Origin: Alcanivorax sp.
GTDB taxonomy: Bacteria; Pseudomonadota; Gammaproteobacteria; Pseudomonadales; Alcanivoracaceae
DNA: 64,000 nucleotides
Assembly: GCA_022565695.1 (NCBI GenBank)
Contig: JAIUME010000001.1
Span: 124,001-188,000 of the forward strand
Direction of reading: 5' to 3'
Below are positions 1 through 8,355 of the stretch, piece by piece. The translations under genes were made by a program, and so were the position numbers. Position 1 is the first letter of the stretch. Every line of letters begins with the position of its first letter. The notes under the pieces were generated by a model. It saw nothing but the letters and a program-made list of their open reading frames with translations. It searched no databases and was not told the origin of the DNA.

Positions 1-22
1 GAGCACATCAAGCAACCCCACC

Positions 23-1042
23 GTGACCCTGCGTTTCAGCCAGGCCGTGGTGCAAGCGGCTGAACGGCTGGGTGTGCGGCTGCCCGCAGAAGCGCTCTCG
101 CGACTTGATCCGGCCCAGGATCGGGTCCCCCTGACGGCCCAGGACGCGATCTGGCAAAGCATCTGCGAGAGCACCGACGACCCGTTGATAGGGCTGCGGC
201 TGGGGCTGGAAATCCAGGTGGGTCATCTGGACAGCGCCGGTCTCCTGGTGATGAGCTGCGACACCCTGGGCGACGCCGTAGACACGCTGCTGGAGTATTT
301 CCCGATCATCAGTGAAGGCAGCCATTTCGAGGCACGCGCCGAACGCGGTGGCCTGCGGCTGCGCTACCGCCCTGGCTATCTCAGCACATTGGAAGTGCGC
401 GCCGAAGCGGTGCTGGGTTGCCTGGTGCACCTGTCGCGCTGGATGACTGGCGAGCAATTCCGACCCAGTGCCATTCGCCTGCAACACGGGCAACGGGACA
501 ATGCGGAACGCTACCGTTCGCTGCTGGGTTGCCCGGTGGAGTTCGATGCCGACGACTACAGCATGTGGCTGCAGGACAGTGATCTGACGATTCCGCTGAT
601 TCAGGCCAATGCCGCCATGCGTGAGCATCTGCGCGGCGTTGCCGATGGCATGCTGGCCAGCCTGTCGGCGCAGAGTGTCGCGGCACAGGTCGAAGCACTG
701 GTGCGTGAGCACCCGCATTGGGGCAAGGAAAAGGTGGCAGAGACGCTGGGTATCAGCGGCAGGCATCTGAATCGCCGGCTGGCCGATGAAGGCAGCTCCT
801 TCAAGCTGCTACGGGATGCGGCGCTGTACCAGATGGCAGAACAGCTCCTCAGCACGGATCAGCGCCTGGCAGATATCGCCGAGGCGCTGGGGTTTTCCGA
901 CGAAAGCGCCTTTGCCAAGGCCTTTCGCCGCTGGGCCGGTGAAAGCCCGGCCCGCTTCCGCGATGCGCGCCAGGCGCTTACTCGTCAGACACTTACGCGT
1001 CAGACTCTTGCACGTCAGGACCTCAAGGGAGAGCCTGAGTAA
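23..1042 (+). CDS. AraC-family transcriptional regulator (start may lie outside window)
   Basis: DNA-binding regulator with an N-terminal AraC-type effector domain (roughly residues 1-190, opening RFSQAVVQAAERLGV) and a C-terminal double helix-turn-helix (roughly 235-320). The second helix-turn-helix reads LADIAEALGFSDESAFAKAF and is followed by the typical RRWAGESPARFR. The first usable start is GTG at 23, but the frame stays open to the window edge, so a few N-terminal residues may be missing. The 339-residue length is normal for this family. The tail carries three copies of a five-residue repeat (ALTRQ, TLTRQ, TLARQ). The last 20 bp overlap the 3' end of the convergent metY gene. Ligand and targets cannot be read from the sequence. 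Confidence 0.88.
   Translation: MTLRFSQAVVQAAERLGVRLPAEALSRLDPAQDRVPLTAQDAIWQSICESTDDPLIGLRLGLEIQVGHLDSAGLLVMSCDTLGDAVDTLLEYFPIISEGSHFEARAERGGLRLRYRPGYLSTLEVRAEAVLGCLVHLSRWMTGEQFRPSAIRLQHGQRDNAERYRSLLGCPVEFDADDYSMWLQDSDLTIPLIQANAAMREHLRGVADGMLASLSAQSVAAQVEALVREHPHWGKEKVAETLGISGRHLNRRLADEGSSFKLLRDAALYQMAEQLLSTDQRLADIAEALGFSDESAFAKAFRRWAGESPARFRDARQALTRQTLTRQTLARQDLKGEPE
975..1019 (+). repeat. 15-bp tandem repeat, three copies, in the regulator 3' end
   Basis: Three 15-bp units (975-989, 990-1004, 1005-1019) share the core CGTCAG at their right ends and are in frame, encoding ALTRQ, TLTRQ and TLARQ. They lie after the last helix of the AraC domain, so the repeat lengthens a disordered tail without touching the DNA-binding fold. 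Confidence 0.85.
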
Positions 1043-2285
1043 TATCGGCCAGAATGTCGTCGATGTGCTCTATGCCCACAGACAGACGCACCATGTCCGC
1101 ACTCACACCCGCTTTTTTCAGCTCGTGCTCGTCCAGTTGCCGATGGGTCGTGGTGGCCGGGTGACAGGCGAGTGACTTGGCATCGCCGATATTCACCAGC
1201 CGCTTGATCATCTGCAGCCCGTCAATGAACTTCGCACCCGCCTCGCGGCCACCCTCGATACCGAAGCTGAGGATCGACGCCGGCGTACCACGCGTATAGC
1301 GCTGCGCCAGGGCATGATAGGGATCGTCTTTCAGGCCGGCATATTTGACCCAGCGCACTTTCTTGTGGGCCTTCAGAAACTCGGCCACTTTCTGCGCATT
1401 TTCGCAATGCCGTTCCATGCGCAGGGACAGCGTCTCGATGCCCTGCAGAATCAGAAACGCATTGAAGGGTGACAGGGCCGCGCCCATATTGCGCAATGGC
1501 ACCACACGAGCGCGCCCGATAAATGCCGCCTCACCCAATGCCTCGGTATATACCACCCCATGGTAGGACGGGTCCGGTTCATTGAACTGCGGGAAACGCG
1601 GATTATCCTTCCAGGGGAATTTGCCGGAATCCACAATAATGCCCGCCACCGTCGTGCCATGACCGCCCATGTACTTGGTCAACGAATGCACGACGATATC
1701 GGCACCGAAATCGATGGGCCGGCACAGCACGGGCGTCGCCACGGTGTTATCCACCACCAGCGGCACACCATGACGGTGAGCCAGATCCGCCAGCGCACTC
1801 AGATCGACAATATTGCCCGCCGGATTGCCAATGGATTCACAGAAAATGGCGCGGGTGCGGTCGTCGATCAGCGCTTCCAGTGCCGCCGGATCGTCGCCGC
1901 TGCCCATGCGCACTTCGATGCCCATGGTCGGCAAGGTGTGGGCAAACAGGTTGTATGTGCCGCCGTACAACTGGCTGACGGAAATGATGTTGTCACCCAC
2001 CCGCGCCAGCGTCTGGATGGCGGCGGTAATGGCGGCCATCCCCGAAGCCATGGCCAACGCACCAATACCCCCTTCCATTTCCGCCACGCGCTGCTCCAGC
2101 ACGGCGTTGGTGGGGTTCATGATACGGCTGTAGATATTGCCCGGCACTTTCAGATCAAACAGATCCGCCCCGTGCTGGGTGTTATCAAAATAGTAGCTGG
2201 TAGTCTGATAGACCGGCACGGCCACCGCATGGGTTTCCGGGTCACCGGCAAAGCCGCCATGAATGGCAACAGTCTCGATTTTCAT
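1023..2285 (-). CDS. metY: O-acetylhomoserine sulfhydrylase, PLP-dependent
   Basis: Cytosolic PLP enzyme of the Cys/Met metabolism family. The closest match by eye is MetY, which makes homocysteine from O-acetylhomoserine and sulfide. The 420-residue length fits the MetY class. Diagnostic segments are the opening ETVAIHGGFAGDPETHAVAV, the YSRIMNPTN phosphate-binding segment, and the PLP lysine K204 in SLTKYMGGHGT. A start at 2285 is preceded by AGGGGA. It follows the AraC-type gene at 2338-3183 by 52 nt on the same strand, so the two may be co-transcribed. It converges on the regulator at 23-1042 with a 20-bp overlap of coding ends. A cystathionine gamma-synthase role is less likely given the length and the inserted central segment. 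Confidence 0.92.
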   Translation of the reverse strand: MKIETVAIHGGFAGDPETHAVAVPVYQTTSYYFDNTQHGADLFDLKVPGNIYSRIMNPTNAVLEQRVAEMEGGIGALAMASGMAAITAAIQTLARVGDNIISVSQLYGGTYNLFAHTLPTMGIEVRMGSGDDPAALEALIDDRTRAIFCESIGNPAGNIVDLSALADLAHRHGVPLVVDNTVATPVLCRPIDFGADIVVHSLTKYMGGHGTTVAGIIVDSGKFPWKDNPRFPQFNEPDPSYHGVVYTEALGEAAFIGRARVVPLRNMGAALSPFNAFLILQGIETLSLRMERHCENAQKVAEFLKAHKKVRWVKYAGLKDDPYHALAQRYTRGTPASILSFGIEGGREAGAKFIDGLQMIKRLVNIGDAKSLACHPATTTHRQLDEHELKKAGVSADMVRLSVGIEHIDDILADITQALP

Positions 2286-2337
2286 AACGTCCCCTGGTCA
2301 GAATGCTGTGCTGCCTGCAATGACAGCACCATGAAGC

Positions 2338-3183
2338 TTACCGCAAAAGCGCCTGAAGTGAAGGTTCGCAGCGGCAAATCTCGAACTGCCCGGCCGTGAT
2401 GTAGATCGACGGCAGGGCGTCGAACATTTCCCGCGCGGTACGAATCAGATGGGGCTGATCATAGAAGCCGGCTTCCGCCGCCAGCGTGGAGAGCGTCATG
2501 CCGGGCTGCCAGCGCGCCACGGCGCGGGTGATCTTCAGATGCAGGAGAAATCGCCGCAGGGGCACACCGGTCTGCTCACGGAACAGGTGCGTCAGCCGGG
2601 ACACCGAAATCCCGGCACTCTCCGCCAGGGCGCCGGCATCAAGCCGTTCGGGAAGTGTGTCGCGCAAGTGCGCACAGATACGGGCCACCCGGGGATCGAG
2701 TGAGGCCGGCTCTGTCGCCGTGGCATCCAGCAGGCGGTCCAGCGCGGCAGCCATGCCAGCACTGTCGCCGGCACTGTCGAGCGCTGCCACCACGGCGGGC
2801 GGCAGGGAAAGATCTGCAGAAACGCCGCCTTTCAGCGCCATCACCAGGCGCCGCCAGGCCGGGCTGTCCGGATCCAGCTGCATGACCAGCATTCGGGTCC
2901 CGGCCGGATCAAGCGCCTGCACCGTATCCGGCGCCACCAGCGCCGCCCGCGTCTGGCGCCGCTCACCACTGACTTCCAGCTCAAAGGCGCCGTTGAGCCC
3001 CAACAACAGGGACGCGCTGACATGCCGGTGGGGCCGATTGGCCATCAGTTGGCCGCGCACCACCCAGCAGTCGGACCACACGTAAATGGTGCCGTGCAAC
3101 GACACAGCGCCCGGCCCGTCTGCAGGACGGGGGTCGCTGCGGGGCTGATTGGCAGGCTGGCGGGGAGGCTGTTCTGACGTCAA
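2338..3183 (-). CDS. AraC-family transcriptional regulator
   Basis: A 281-residue regulator with a cupin-like N-terminal sensor (HRHVSASLLLGLNGAFELEV near residue 55) and a C-terminal AraC helix-turn-helix starting about residue 170 (LAESAGISVSRLTHLFREQT, then TLSTLAAEAGFYDQPHLIRT). The predicted start is a TTG at 3183 with only a weak ribosome site. The next in-frame ATG would fall inside the sensor domain, so the TTG start is preferred but uncertain. It sits just upstream of metY on the same strand. A link to metY expression is an inference from position only. Confidence 0.85.
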   Translation of the reverse strand: MTSEQPPRQPANQPRSDPRPADGPGAVSLHGTIYVWSDCWVVRGQLMANRPHRHVSASLLLGLNGAFELEVSGERRQTRAALVAPDTVQALDPAGTRMLVMQLDPDSPAWRRLVMALKGGVSADLSLPPAVVAALDSAGDSAGMAAALDRLLDATATEPASLDPRVARICAHLRDTLPERLDAGALAESAGISVSRLTHLFREQTGVPLRRFLLHLKITRAVARWQPGMTLSTLAAEAGFYDQPHLIRTAREMFDALPSIYITAGQFEICRCEPSLQALLR

Positions 3184-3320
3184 AAGGCATCCGTTCGCTG
3201 GCAGAAGTCGTGTTTCAGCATAACCAAAACCACGGCGTTGCGTAACGCGCGAATAGGGCGAGGCAGATGCTGGCCCCGACGGGCCAGCTGTTCAGCGAAG
3301 ACTCATTATTCAGAGGTGCC

Positions 3321-3815
3321 TTAGTGCCCGGCGGGCCGGGGAACCGGCAGACCCAGCTTGGCGCCTACTTCGAAGCTGACAAAGATCGGCCCGATCAGCA
3401 GGAACACCAGATCTTCGATGAAGGACGGCTTCTTGCCCTCGACCTTATGGCCGTAAACCTGCACCAGCCAGGCAGCCACCCAGACCACCAGACTGATCCA
3501 GAACAGCGACCAGCCGGCATTCTGGATCGCGACAATGCCCCACACGGACAGTGCAAACCAGCCCGTCATCAACAGGAATACCCCGATGGACAGGCGCAGG
3601 TACACGATGCCGGAGAGTGCCGCGAGAATGGTGCCGCCATTGACCCAGTAGGCCACTTCCGGGCTCAGGCCTAGCCAGCTGCCCACCGGGATCAGCCACA
3701 ACAGGCCCAGGGTGGAGAACAGGATCGCCGGCACACAGAGAATGTGAATCCACTGGTTCAGCGGGTTACGGTGGCTGTCGCCGTAATCATCAAGGAATGT
3801 CTGCAAGTCGCGCAT
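3321..3815 (-). CDS. DUF962 / Mpo1-like integral membrane protein
   Basis: A 164-residue protein with the DUF962 signature near its N-terminus (HRNPLNQWIHILCVPAILFS, residues about 15-35) and the C-terminal YGHKVEGKKPSFIEDLVFLL segment. About four hydrophobic helices are visible. In yeast the family member Mpo1 is an Fe(II) dioxygenase that alpha-oxidises 2-hydroxy fatty acids, with conserved histidines binding the metal. Those histidine positions are present here (H16 and H24 region, and YGH). The bacterial substrate is not established. The start at 3815 is an ATG. It is followed downstream by the metY/AraC block and preceded by a WYL regulator on the same strand. Confidence 0.85.
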   Translation of the reverse strand: MRDLQTFLDDYGDSHRNPLNQWIHILCVPAILFSTLGLLWLIPVGSWLGLSPEVAYWVNGGTILAALSGIVYLRLSIGVFLLMTGWFALSVWGIVAIQNAGWSLFWISLVVWVAAWLVQVYGHKVEGKKPSFIEDLVFLLIGPIFVSFEVGAKLGLPVPRPAGH

Positions 3816-3830
3816 GGTCGGACCTCATTA

Positions 3831-3858
3831 TTGTACTGGCAAATTTGTACTGACAAGA
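3831..3858. repeat. 14-bp imperfect tandem duplication upstream of the DUF962 gene
   Basis: Two adjacent 14-bp units, TTGTACTGGCAAAT and TTGTACTGACAAGA, lie 15-43 nt upstream of the DUF962 start codon. They could be an operator for a dimeric regulator, or simply a replication-slippage scar like the others in this window. Confidence 0.6.
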
Positions 3859-3908
3859 TGCCCGTATGGTAGGCCCGGCATGCCGGGGAGGATTGTATGA
3901 GCCCGCTA

Positions 3909-4592
3909 CTAGTCGGGAATCCGCATCTCCCGCCGCCACTCCCGCACCAGCACACTGCGGCGCCGGGGATAGTGGTCGCCCGGCATCGTCAACTCACTGA
4001 TGCGATCCAGGCGAAAATGCCGGAACCCCTGGCGCAACTCACACCAGGCCACCAGCATGCGGACCCGCTCGAAGAAGGCCAGCATGATCGGCCAGACAGT
4101 GCGCTCGCTGGCCTCGCCGTCGGCGCGCCGGTAGCCCATATGCAGCCGTTGCTCACGGCGAATGGCCTCACGCACATGGGGCAGAAAGGCCGTACCCGGG
4201 TCCTCCCCGACCGGCGACGCCCACAAGCCGATGTCATCGATGCGGTCGCGCAGGTCCTGTGGCGAGGCGGTCGCCACCTTGGCCAGCACGTTGCGCGCTG
4301 CACGCACCAGCTCCTCATCACCCTGCCCGGCCACCCAGCTGGCCCCCAGCACCAGCGCCTCCAGCTCCGCATCATCGAACATCAACGGCGGCAGAAAGAA
4401 CCCGGTGCGCAGCACATAACCCATGCCCGCTTCCCCATCAATCGTGGCACCCAGGCCAATCAACGCCTGGACATCCCGATAAATGGTGCGCACGGAGACG
4501 GACAACTCATCCGCCAGGGTCGCCGCAGTCACCGGCAGGCGCCGACGGCGCAGGGCATCCATCAGGCTGAACAGACGAGCGGTCTTGTCCAT
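3909..4592 (-). CDS. YafY-type HTH-11/WYL-domain transcriptional regulator
   Basis: The N-terminal helix-turn-helix (residues about 5-55, LADELSVSVRTIYRDVQAL) and glycine-rich GEAGMGYVLRTGFFLPPLMF linker are typical of YafY-like DeoR-type regulators. The C-terminal half (about 130-220, with QRLHMGYRRADGEASERTVWP) is a WYL ligand-sensing domain. At 227 residues it is at the short end for the family. ATG start at 4592. It is followed by a perfect CCCGGCA/TGCCGGG palindrome at 3874-3887 before the DUF962 gene. Its regulon is unknown. Confidence 0.85.
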   Translation of the reverse strand: MDKTARLFSLMDALRRRRLPVTAATLADELSVSVRTIYRDVQALIGLGATIDGEAGMGYVLRTGFFLPPLMFDDAELEALVLGASWVAGQGDEELVRAARNVLAKVATASPQDLRDRIDDIGLWASPVGEDPGTAFLPHVREAIRREQRLHMGYRRADGEASERTVWPIMLAFFERVRMLVAWCELRQGFRHFRLDRISELTMPGDHYPRRRSVLVREWRREMRIPD

Positions 4593-4774
4593 GACGGCGC
4601 CCTACTCCGCTACAGCGCGGGTGGAGAGGCCGGGATGAGAGCCGTATTGAGAGACGGGGTGAAGGGTCAACATGGGTCTGCTCTCCGTGACGTAAAGGAG
4701 CCTCAGTTGTAGCAGCCCATGCTGACAGATTATGGCAGTAGCGTCGCCGGGCACGGATGCACCCGGCCGCAGGG

Positions 4775-5656
4775 CTACTTCAGCGTCGGCTCCGGCCAGA
4801 AGTCGAACTGGTCAGGCACGGATTCCGACACCCGGGCCGTGAACACCGGCTCGCGCTTTTCCAGGAAGGCCTTGAAGCCGTCCCGGCCATCCTGGCGCTC
4901 GCTGGTGATATACATCAGGCGCGAATCCACGTTATGGGCATGCATGGGGTGATCGAAGTTGGGGTTGCGCCAGAGCATCTGCCGGCCCAGCGCCAGCGAA
5001 ATCGGCGAGGTCTTGTGCATCAGCTTTCGCGCCAGAGTATAGGCTGCGTCCAGCACCTGGTCCTTGGGCTCAAGATTGCGGAACAGGCCTTTCTGCAGAC
5101 CTTCCTCAGCCGAGAAGATTTCGCCGGAAAGCACCCACTCCATGGCATTCTGCATGCCCACCAGGCGCGGCAGGAACCAGCTGGAACAGGCCTCAGGCAC
5201 GATGCCGCGCTGACTGAAGACAAAGCCGATCTTGGCGCCTTCCGCCGCAATGCGAAAATCCATCGGCAGGGTCATGGTGATGCCCACGCCGACGGCAGCG
5301 CCATTGATGGCCGCAATCACCGGCTTCTTCGAGCGATAGATCGCCAGGGACAACTCGCCGCCGGAATCGCGAATCTCGTCAATATTGAGTTCGTCGGCGC
5401 TGAGTTCGTCACCCTGGGGGGTGTCGTAGCCAAAGATATTGCCCTCGGGGCGCTCCAGCTCCATGCCGGCACAGAACGCGCGGCCAGCACCGGTCACCAC
5501 GATCACGCCGATGTCGTCGTCTTTATTGGCACGATCCAGCGCATCGAGCATCTCGGTGCGCATCTGCAGTGTCCAGGCATTGAGCCGGTCGGGGCGGTTG
5601 AGGGTAATCGTCAGAATGCGATCGCTGACGTCATACAGGATGTCCTGATAAGCCAT
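4775..5656 (-). CDS. Enoyl-CoA hydratase/isomerase family protein (crotonase fold)
   Basis: A 293-residue crotonase-fold enzyme acting on acyl-CoA thioesters. The first oxyanion-hole segment is visible (GRAFCAGMELERPEG, residues about 58-72), as is the second (INGAAVGVGITMTLPMDFRI, about 115-135), and FSQRGIVPEACSSWFLPRLVG is typical of the hydratase/isomerase group. The ATG at 5656 is chosen because GAGGA precedes it by about six bases, while the longer frame upstream carries a non-family extension. The substrate cannot be assigned from sequence alone. A beta-oxidation or acyl-CoA detoxification role is inference. Confidence 0.88.
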   Translation of the reverse strand: MAYQDILYDVSDRILTITLNRPDRLNAWTLQMRTEMLDALDRANKDDDIGVIVVTGAGRAFCAGMELERPEGNIFGYDTPQGDELSADELNIDEIRDSGGELSLAIYRSKKPVIAAINGAAVGVGITMTLPMDFRIAAEGAKIGFVFSQRGIVPEACSSWFLPRLVGMQNAMEWVLSGEIFSAEEGLQKGLFRNLEPKDQVLDAAYTLARKLMHKTSPISLALGRQMLWRNPNFDHPMHAHNVDSRLMYITSERQDGRDGFKAFLEKREPVFTARVSESVPDQFDFWPEPTLK

Positions 5657-5672
5657 GGTCGTCCTCGGGCAG

Positions 5673-5700
5673 GCGGTGTGAAAACCAAGCGGTGTAAAAC
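5673..5700. repeat. 16-bp-period duplication upstream of the enoyl-CoA hydratase
   Basis: GCGGTGTGAAAAC (5673-5685) and GCGGTGTAAAAC (5689-5700) form a near-perfect direct duplication 17-44 nt upstream of the start codon of the crotonase gene at 5656. Confidence 0.55.
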
Positions 5701-5723
5701 AGAGCCCGACCATAGCAGAGCTG

Positions 5724-5748
5724 GCCTCGGGAGCGTAAGCCCCGAGGC
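5724..5748 (-). terminator. Hairpin downstream of the CBS-domain gene
   Basis: GCCTCGGG (5724-5731) pairs with CCCGAGGC (5741-5748) around a 9-nt loop, 14 nt past the stop codon of the CBS gene. There is no U-tract, so it may be a stability hairpin or a factor-assisted terminator. Confidence 0.45.
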
Positions 5749-5761
5749 AGCAGGATCGCGG

Positions 5762-6166
5762 TCAGCTGTTGCCGCGATTGTTCTTCAGTGCCATCAGCAC
5801 CTGGGTGCGCACCAGCAGCCCCACCAGTCGGCGACGTTCATCCACCACCGGATAGACCTTGGGCTTCTGTTTGATCATCTGCTCCGCAATATCCACCACG
5901 GAGCTGTTGAGCCCGACTGTCAGCGGATCCCGATGCATCACATCTTCCACTTTCGGCGAGCCTTCTGCGTGATAGCTGGACACCAGCATGCTACGCAGGC
6001 AATCCTGTTCGGACACAAAGCCAATCACTTGCTCATCGCTGTCGATGACCGGCAACCCGGTAAACTTGTGTCGCAGCAACGTATCCACCACGTCGGTAAG
6101 CGGCGTCCCCTCTGCTATCGCCGGCGGATGCTTCGCCATCACATCCTTGACCAACAGGCTGCTCAT
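5762..6166 (-). CDS. Stand-alone two-CBS-domain protein
   Basis: A 134-residue protein made only of a CBS pair (about residues 9-60 and 75-130), opening VKDVMAKHPPAIAEGTPL and with the second copy starting VEDVMHRDPLTVGLNSSVVD. CBS pairs bind adenine nucleotides or other adenosyl ligands and regulate a partner. No catalytic or transport domain is attached, so the partner is unknown. ATG start at 6166 follows a GAAGC-type site. It is downstream of dps on the same strand, separated by a strong hairpin. Confidence 0.9.
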   Translation of the reverse strand: MSSLLVKDVMAKHPPAIAEGTPLTDVVDTLLRHKFTGLPVIDSDEQVIGFVSEQDCLRSMLVSSYHAEGSPKVEDVMHRDPLTVGLNSSVVDIAEQMIKQKPKVYPVVDERRRLVGLLVRTQVLMALKNNRGNS

Positions 6167-6216
6167 GTTGCTTCTCCTTGCGTGTGTTATTCACATAGGG
6201 TTGTTCGTATAAATAT

Positions 6217-6250
6217 ACACCCCTGACCGGCCCACGCCAGTCAGGGGTGT
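6217..6250 (-). terminator. Strong hairpin after dps
   Basis: An 11-bp perfect stem, ACACCCCTGAC (6217-6227) with GTCAGGGGTGT (6240-6250), encloses a 12-nt loop and lies 18 nt after the dps stop codon. On the minus strand it is followed by an AT-rich run (ATATTTATA) rather than a pure U-tract. It probably ends most dps transcripts before the CBS gene. Confidence 0.65.
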
Positions 6251-6267
6251 AGAAGGTATCGCCTGGG

Positions 6268-6711
6268 TCAACCCAGGTGCGCGCTGAGCATCCACACTGC
6301 TTTTTCATGCAGCTCGATGCGACCGCCCGCCAGCGACGCCGTACCTTCATCGCGGTGCTCCTGGGCAATGCGCAATACCCGGTCGGCCTGCTCCGCCACC
6401 GTGCGGTGATCCGCCGCCAGCTCGGCCAGCATGGCCTCAGCATCCGGCTCGCCCTGGGCGTCCTTGACCGCAGACAGGCTCGCGAACTCTGCATAGCTGC
6501 CCGGTGCGCGCTGGCCGATGGCACGAATACGCTCCGCGATCAGATCCACCGCCTGGGCCAGTTCGGTGTATTGCTCCTCGAACAGCAGATGCAGCGCATG
6601 GAAGTTGGGGCCCTTCACGTTCCAGTGGAAGTTGTGGGACTTCAGGTAAAGGGTATAGCTCTCCGCCAGAAGACGAGAGAGAGCGGCTGCCACTTCAGGG
6701 TTGTGATTCAT
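6268..6711 (-). CDS. dps: Dps-family DNA-binding/ferritin-like protein
   Basis: A 147-residue ferritin-like protein that oxidises and stores iron and protects DNA during starvation or peroxide stress. The dinuclear-site signature of Dps is present: KSHNFHWNVKGPNFHALHLL (about residues 21-40) and FEEQYTELAQAVDLIAERI. The ATG at 6711 is selected over the longer frame because GGAAGGAG stands seven bases before it. The N-terminus has no Lys/Arg-rich tail, so it belongs to the shorter Dps type in which DNA binding is variable. An OxyR-like motif lies 157 nt upstream. Confidence 0.92.
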   Translation of the reverse strand: MNHNPEVAAALSRLLAESYTLYLKSHNFHWNVKGPNFHALHLLFEEQYTELAQAVDLIAERIRAIGQRAPGSYAEFASLSAVKDAQGEPDAEAMLAELAADHRTVAEQADRVLRIAQEHRDEGTASLAGGRIELHEKAVWMLSAHLG

Positions 6712-6867
6712 ATATGCGCTCCTTCCTGAGGTTATCAGGACGCTGTGAAACAAAACCGGCCGAGGCGCTTCCCGGCGTACCTGTCAGGTCCGACGGCAAT
6801 GCCCTGCCTGAGTTCCAGACTACGCCAGCAACACAGAAAGAGACAGAGCATTAATGCTTGGGATTTG

Positions 6868-6882
6868 ATAGCTTAAGGCTAT
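6868..6882. promoter_or_regulatory. OxyR-like operator upstream of dps
   Basis: ATAGCTTAAGGCTAT matches the OxyR half-site ATAG-N7-CTAT exactly in its outer blocks. A perfect palindrome AGCATTAATGCT (6847-6858) lies about two helical turns away, toward dps. OxyR normally binds a tandem pair about 22 bp apart, and the second copy here is poor. The site is between dps and the XRE gene. Confidence 0.4.
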
Positions 6883-6921
6883 TGCAGGGCGGATAAGCAG
6901 AGCAGGCAGCAGGCCCGGGAT

Positions 6922-7266
6922 TCAGTGCCTCTTCAGCACCTTGGCCATATCAATCAGCATGGCGCGCTTGTCTTCGTCCAGCTCACGCACATGGCGCTGA
7001 AGCCGTTGCAGATCGGCCACCCAGGGCTCAGGTTCCAGGGCTTTGCTGGCTGGCGTATTGCGGGCCGCCTCAAGCTCCAGATAGATATCTGACACACGGG
7101 TCTGCAGGGCGGCAGCGAGGCCGTCGAGCAGGGACAGGGAAGGTTGCTGAAGACCGCGCTCGATGCGCGACAGATTGCTGGCATCCGTACCCGCCCGGAA
7201 GGCCACATCCTCCAGGGTTTCCATGCGGCTTTCCCGCTTGAGCTTGAGCACGTCACCAATCTGCAT
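6922..7266 (-). CDS. XRE-family helix-turn-helix regulator
   Basis: A 114-residue protein with an N-terminal Cro/C1-type helix-turn-helix (residues about 5-60, TLEDVAFRAGTDASNLSRIE, then GLQQPSLSLLDGLAAALQTR) and a short charged C-terminal helix, probably for dimerisation. The ATG at 7266 (MQIGDVLKLKRES) is favoured because it begins at the usual domain boundary. A longer start at 7302 is possible. It lies upstream of dps on the same strand. Target genes are unknown. Confidence 0.8.
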   Translation of the reverse strand: MQIGDVLKLKRESRMETLEDVAFRAGTDASNLSRIERGLQQPSLSLLDGLAAALQTRVSDIYLELEAARNTPASKALEPEPWVADLQRLQRHVRELDEDKRAMLIDMAKVLKRH

Positions 7267-7371
7267 GACGGGATTGTGCGAAGCGTCGTGACGCCACACC
7301 ATGCGCCAAAAACAACATCTGCAATCACGATTTGCGCATTACGCCATTTCGCTCCGGAAGCCCCGGCTGCG

Positions 7372-8166
7372 TCAAAAGTCGCCGTGGCGCCCCTGCCCGT
7401 CACGAAAGCGGCTGGCACCAGACACGGTTTCGCCCGACTGCAGCGTGCGCAGCCCATATTCGAACTCATTGGCGATGGCCGCCGACTCCGTCATGCCCCA
7501 CTGCTGCAAGGCGCTGGCGCGGTCCCCGCGCAGGCAGGTCTGCGGAAACGCGGCAATCTGCAATCCCAGGGCTCTGGCGGCATCAAGCAATGTGCCCTGC
7601 GCCACCACACGATTGGCCAGCCCCATCTGCAACGCCTCGTCGGCACTCACCGGGCGCCCGGTCAGTATCAGGTCCATGGCCCGGCTCATGCCGATCAATC
7701 GCGGCAGGCGCACCGTGCCACCGTCGATCAGCGGCACCCCGAAGCGCCGGCAGAAAACCCCGAACACCGCCGTGTCATCCGCCACGCGCAAGTCGCACCA
7801 GGCGGCCAGTTCGAGCCCACCCGCCACGCAATACCCGGAGACGGCGGCAATGACTGGTTTGCTGAGCTGCATGCGAGTGGGCCCCATGGGGCCATCGCCG
7901 TCTGCGCTGATGCGATTGGCGCCCTCGCCGCTGGCGACCGCCTTGAGGTCTGCGCCGGCACAGAAATGCGCGCCCGCGCCGCACAGAATCGCGACACTCA
8001 GCGCCTCGTCCTGCTCGAAACGCCTGAATGCCGCCGCCAGCGCCTCTGCGGTGGGCCCGTTTACGGCATTACGATGGGCCGGACGATTGATGGTGACCCA
8101 CAGCAGGGGCGGTTCGGCGACAACAGTGACCGTGTCAGACACGGCGGATGGGGATGAAGCGGACAT
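7372..8166 (-). CDS. Enoyl-CoA hydratase/isomerase family protein (crotonase fold)
   Basis: A 264-residue crotonase-fold enzyme. The oxyanion-hole segments are GAHFCAGADLKAVAS (residues about 62-76) and VAAVSGY-type AVSGYCVAGGLELAAWCDLR (about 105-130), followed by FGVFCRRFGVPLIDGGTVRL, which carries the acidic residues of the hydratase group. The ATG at 8166 has GGAG eight bases upstream. A GTG at 8175 would add three residues. It is distinct from the crotonase at 4775-5656 and not an obvious duplicate. Substrate unknown. Confidence 0.88.
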   Translation of the reverse strand: MSASSPSAVSDTVTVVAEPPLLWVTINRPAHRNAVNGPTAEALAAAFRRFEQDEALSVAILCGAGAHFCAGADLKAVASGEGANRISADGDGPMGPTRMQLSKPVIAAVSGYCVAGGLELAAWCDLRVADDTAVFGVFCRRFGVPLIDGGTVRLPRLIGMSRAMDLILTGRPVSADEALQMGLANRVVAQGTLLDAARALGLQIAAFPQTCLRGDRASALQQWGMTESAAIANEFEYGLRTLQSGETVSGASRFRDGQGRHGDF

Positions 8167-8355
8167 GGCGGGCACTCCGTCTGCATTGGGCAGCGCTGAT
8201 CAGGACAATGTTAGTCAGGACGATGACGAGATTACCGATCCTGACACCGGAATGCTTCAGGGAACAGCCTTGGGTCGATATGGTGCCTGCCACACAGCAG
8301 TGATAGTCTGCCTGCATCGCTCGGACACACCGCTGCACTCACCGGAACCCACGCA

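Noticed and set aside
4751-4774. A GCCGGG/CCCGGC hairpin after the crotonase gene at 4775
   Set aside because: The stem is only six base pairs with a ten-base loop and no U-tract, too weak to call a terminator.
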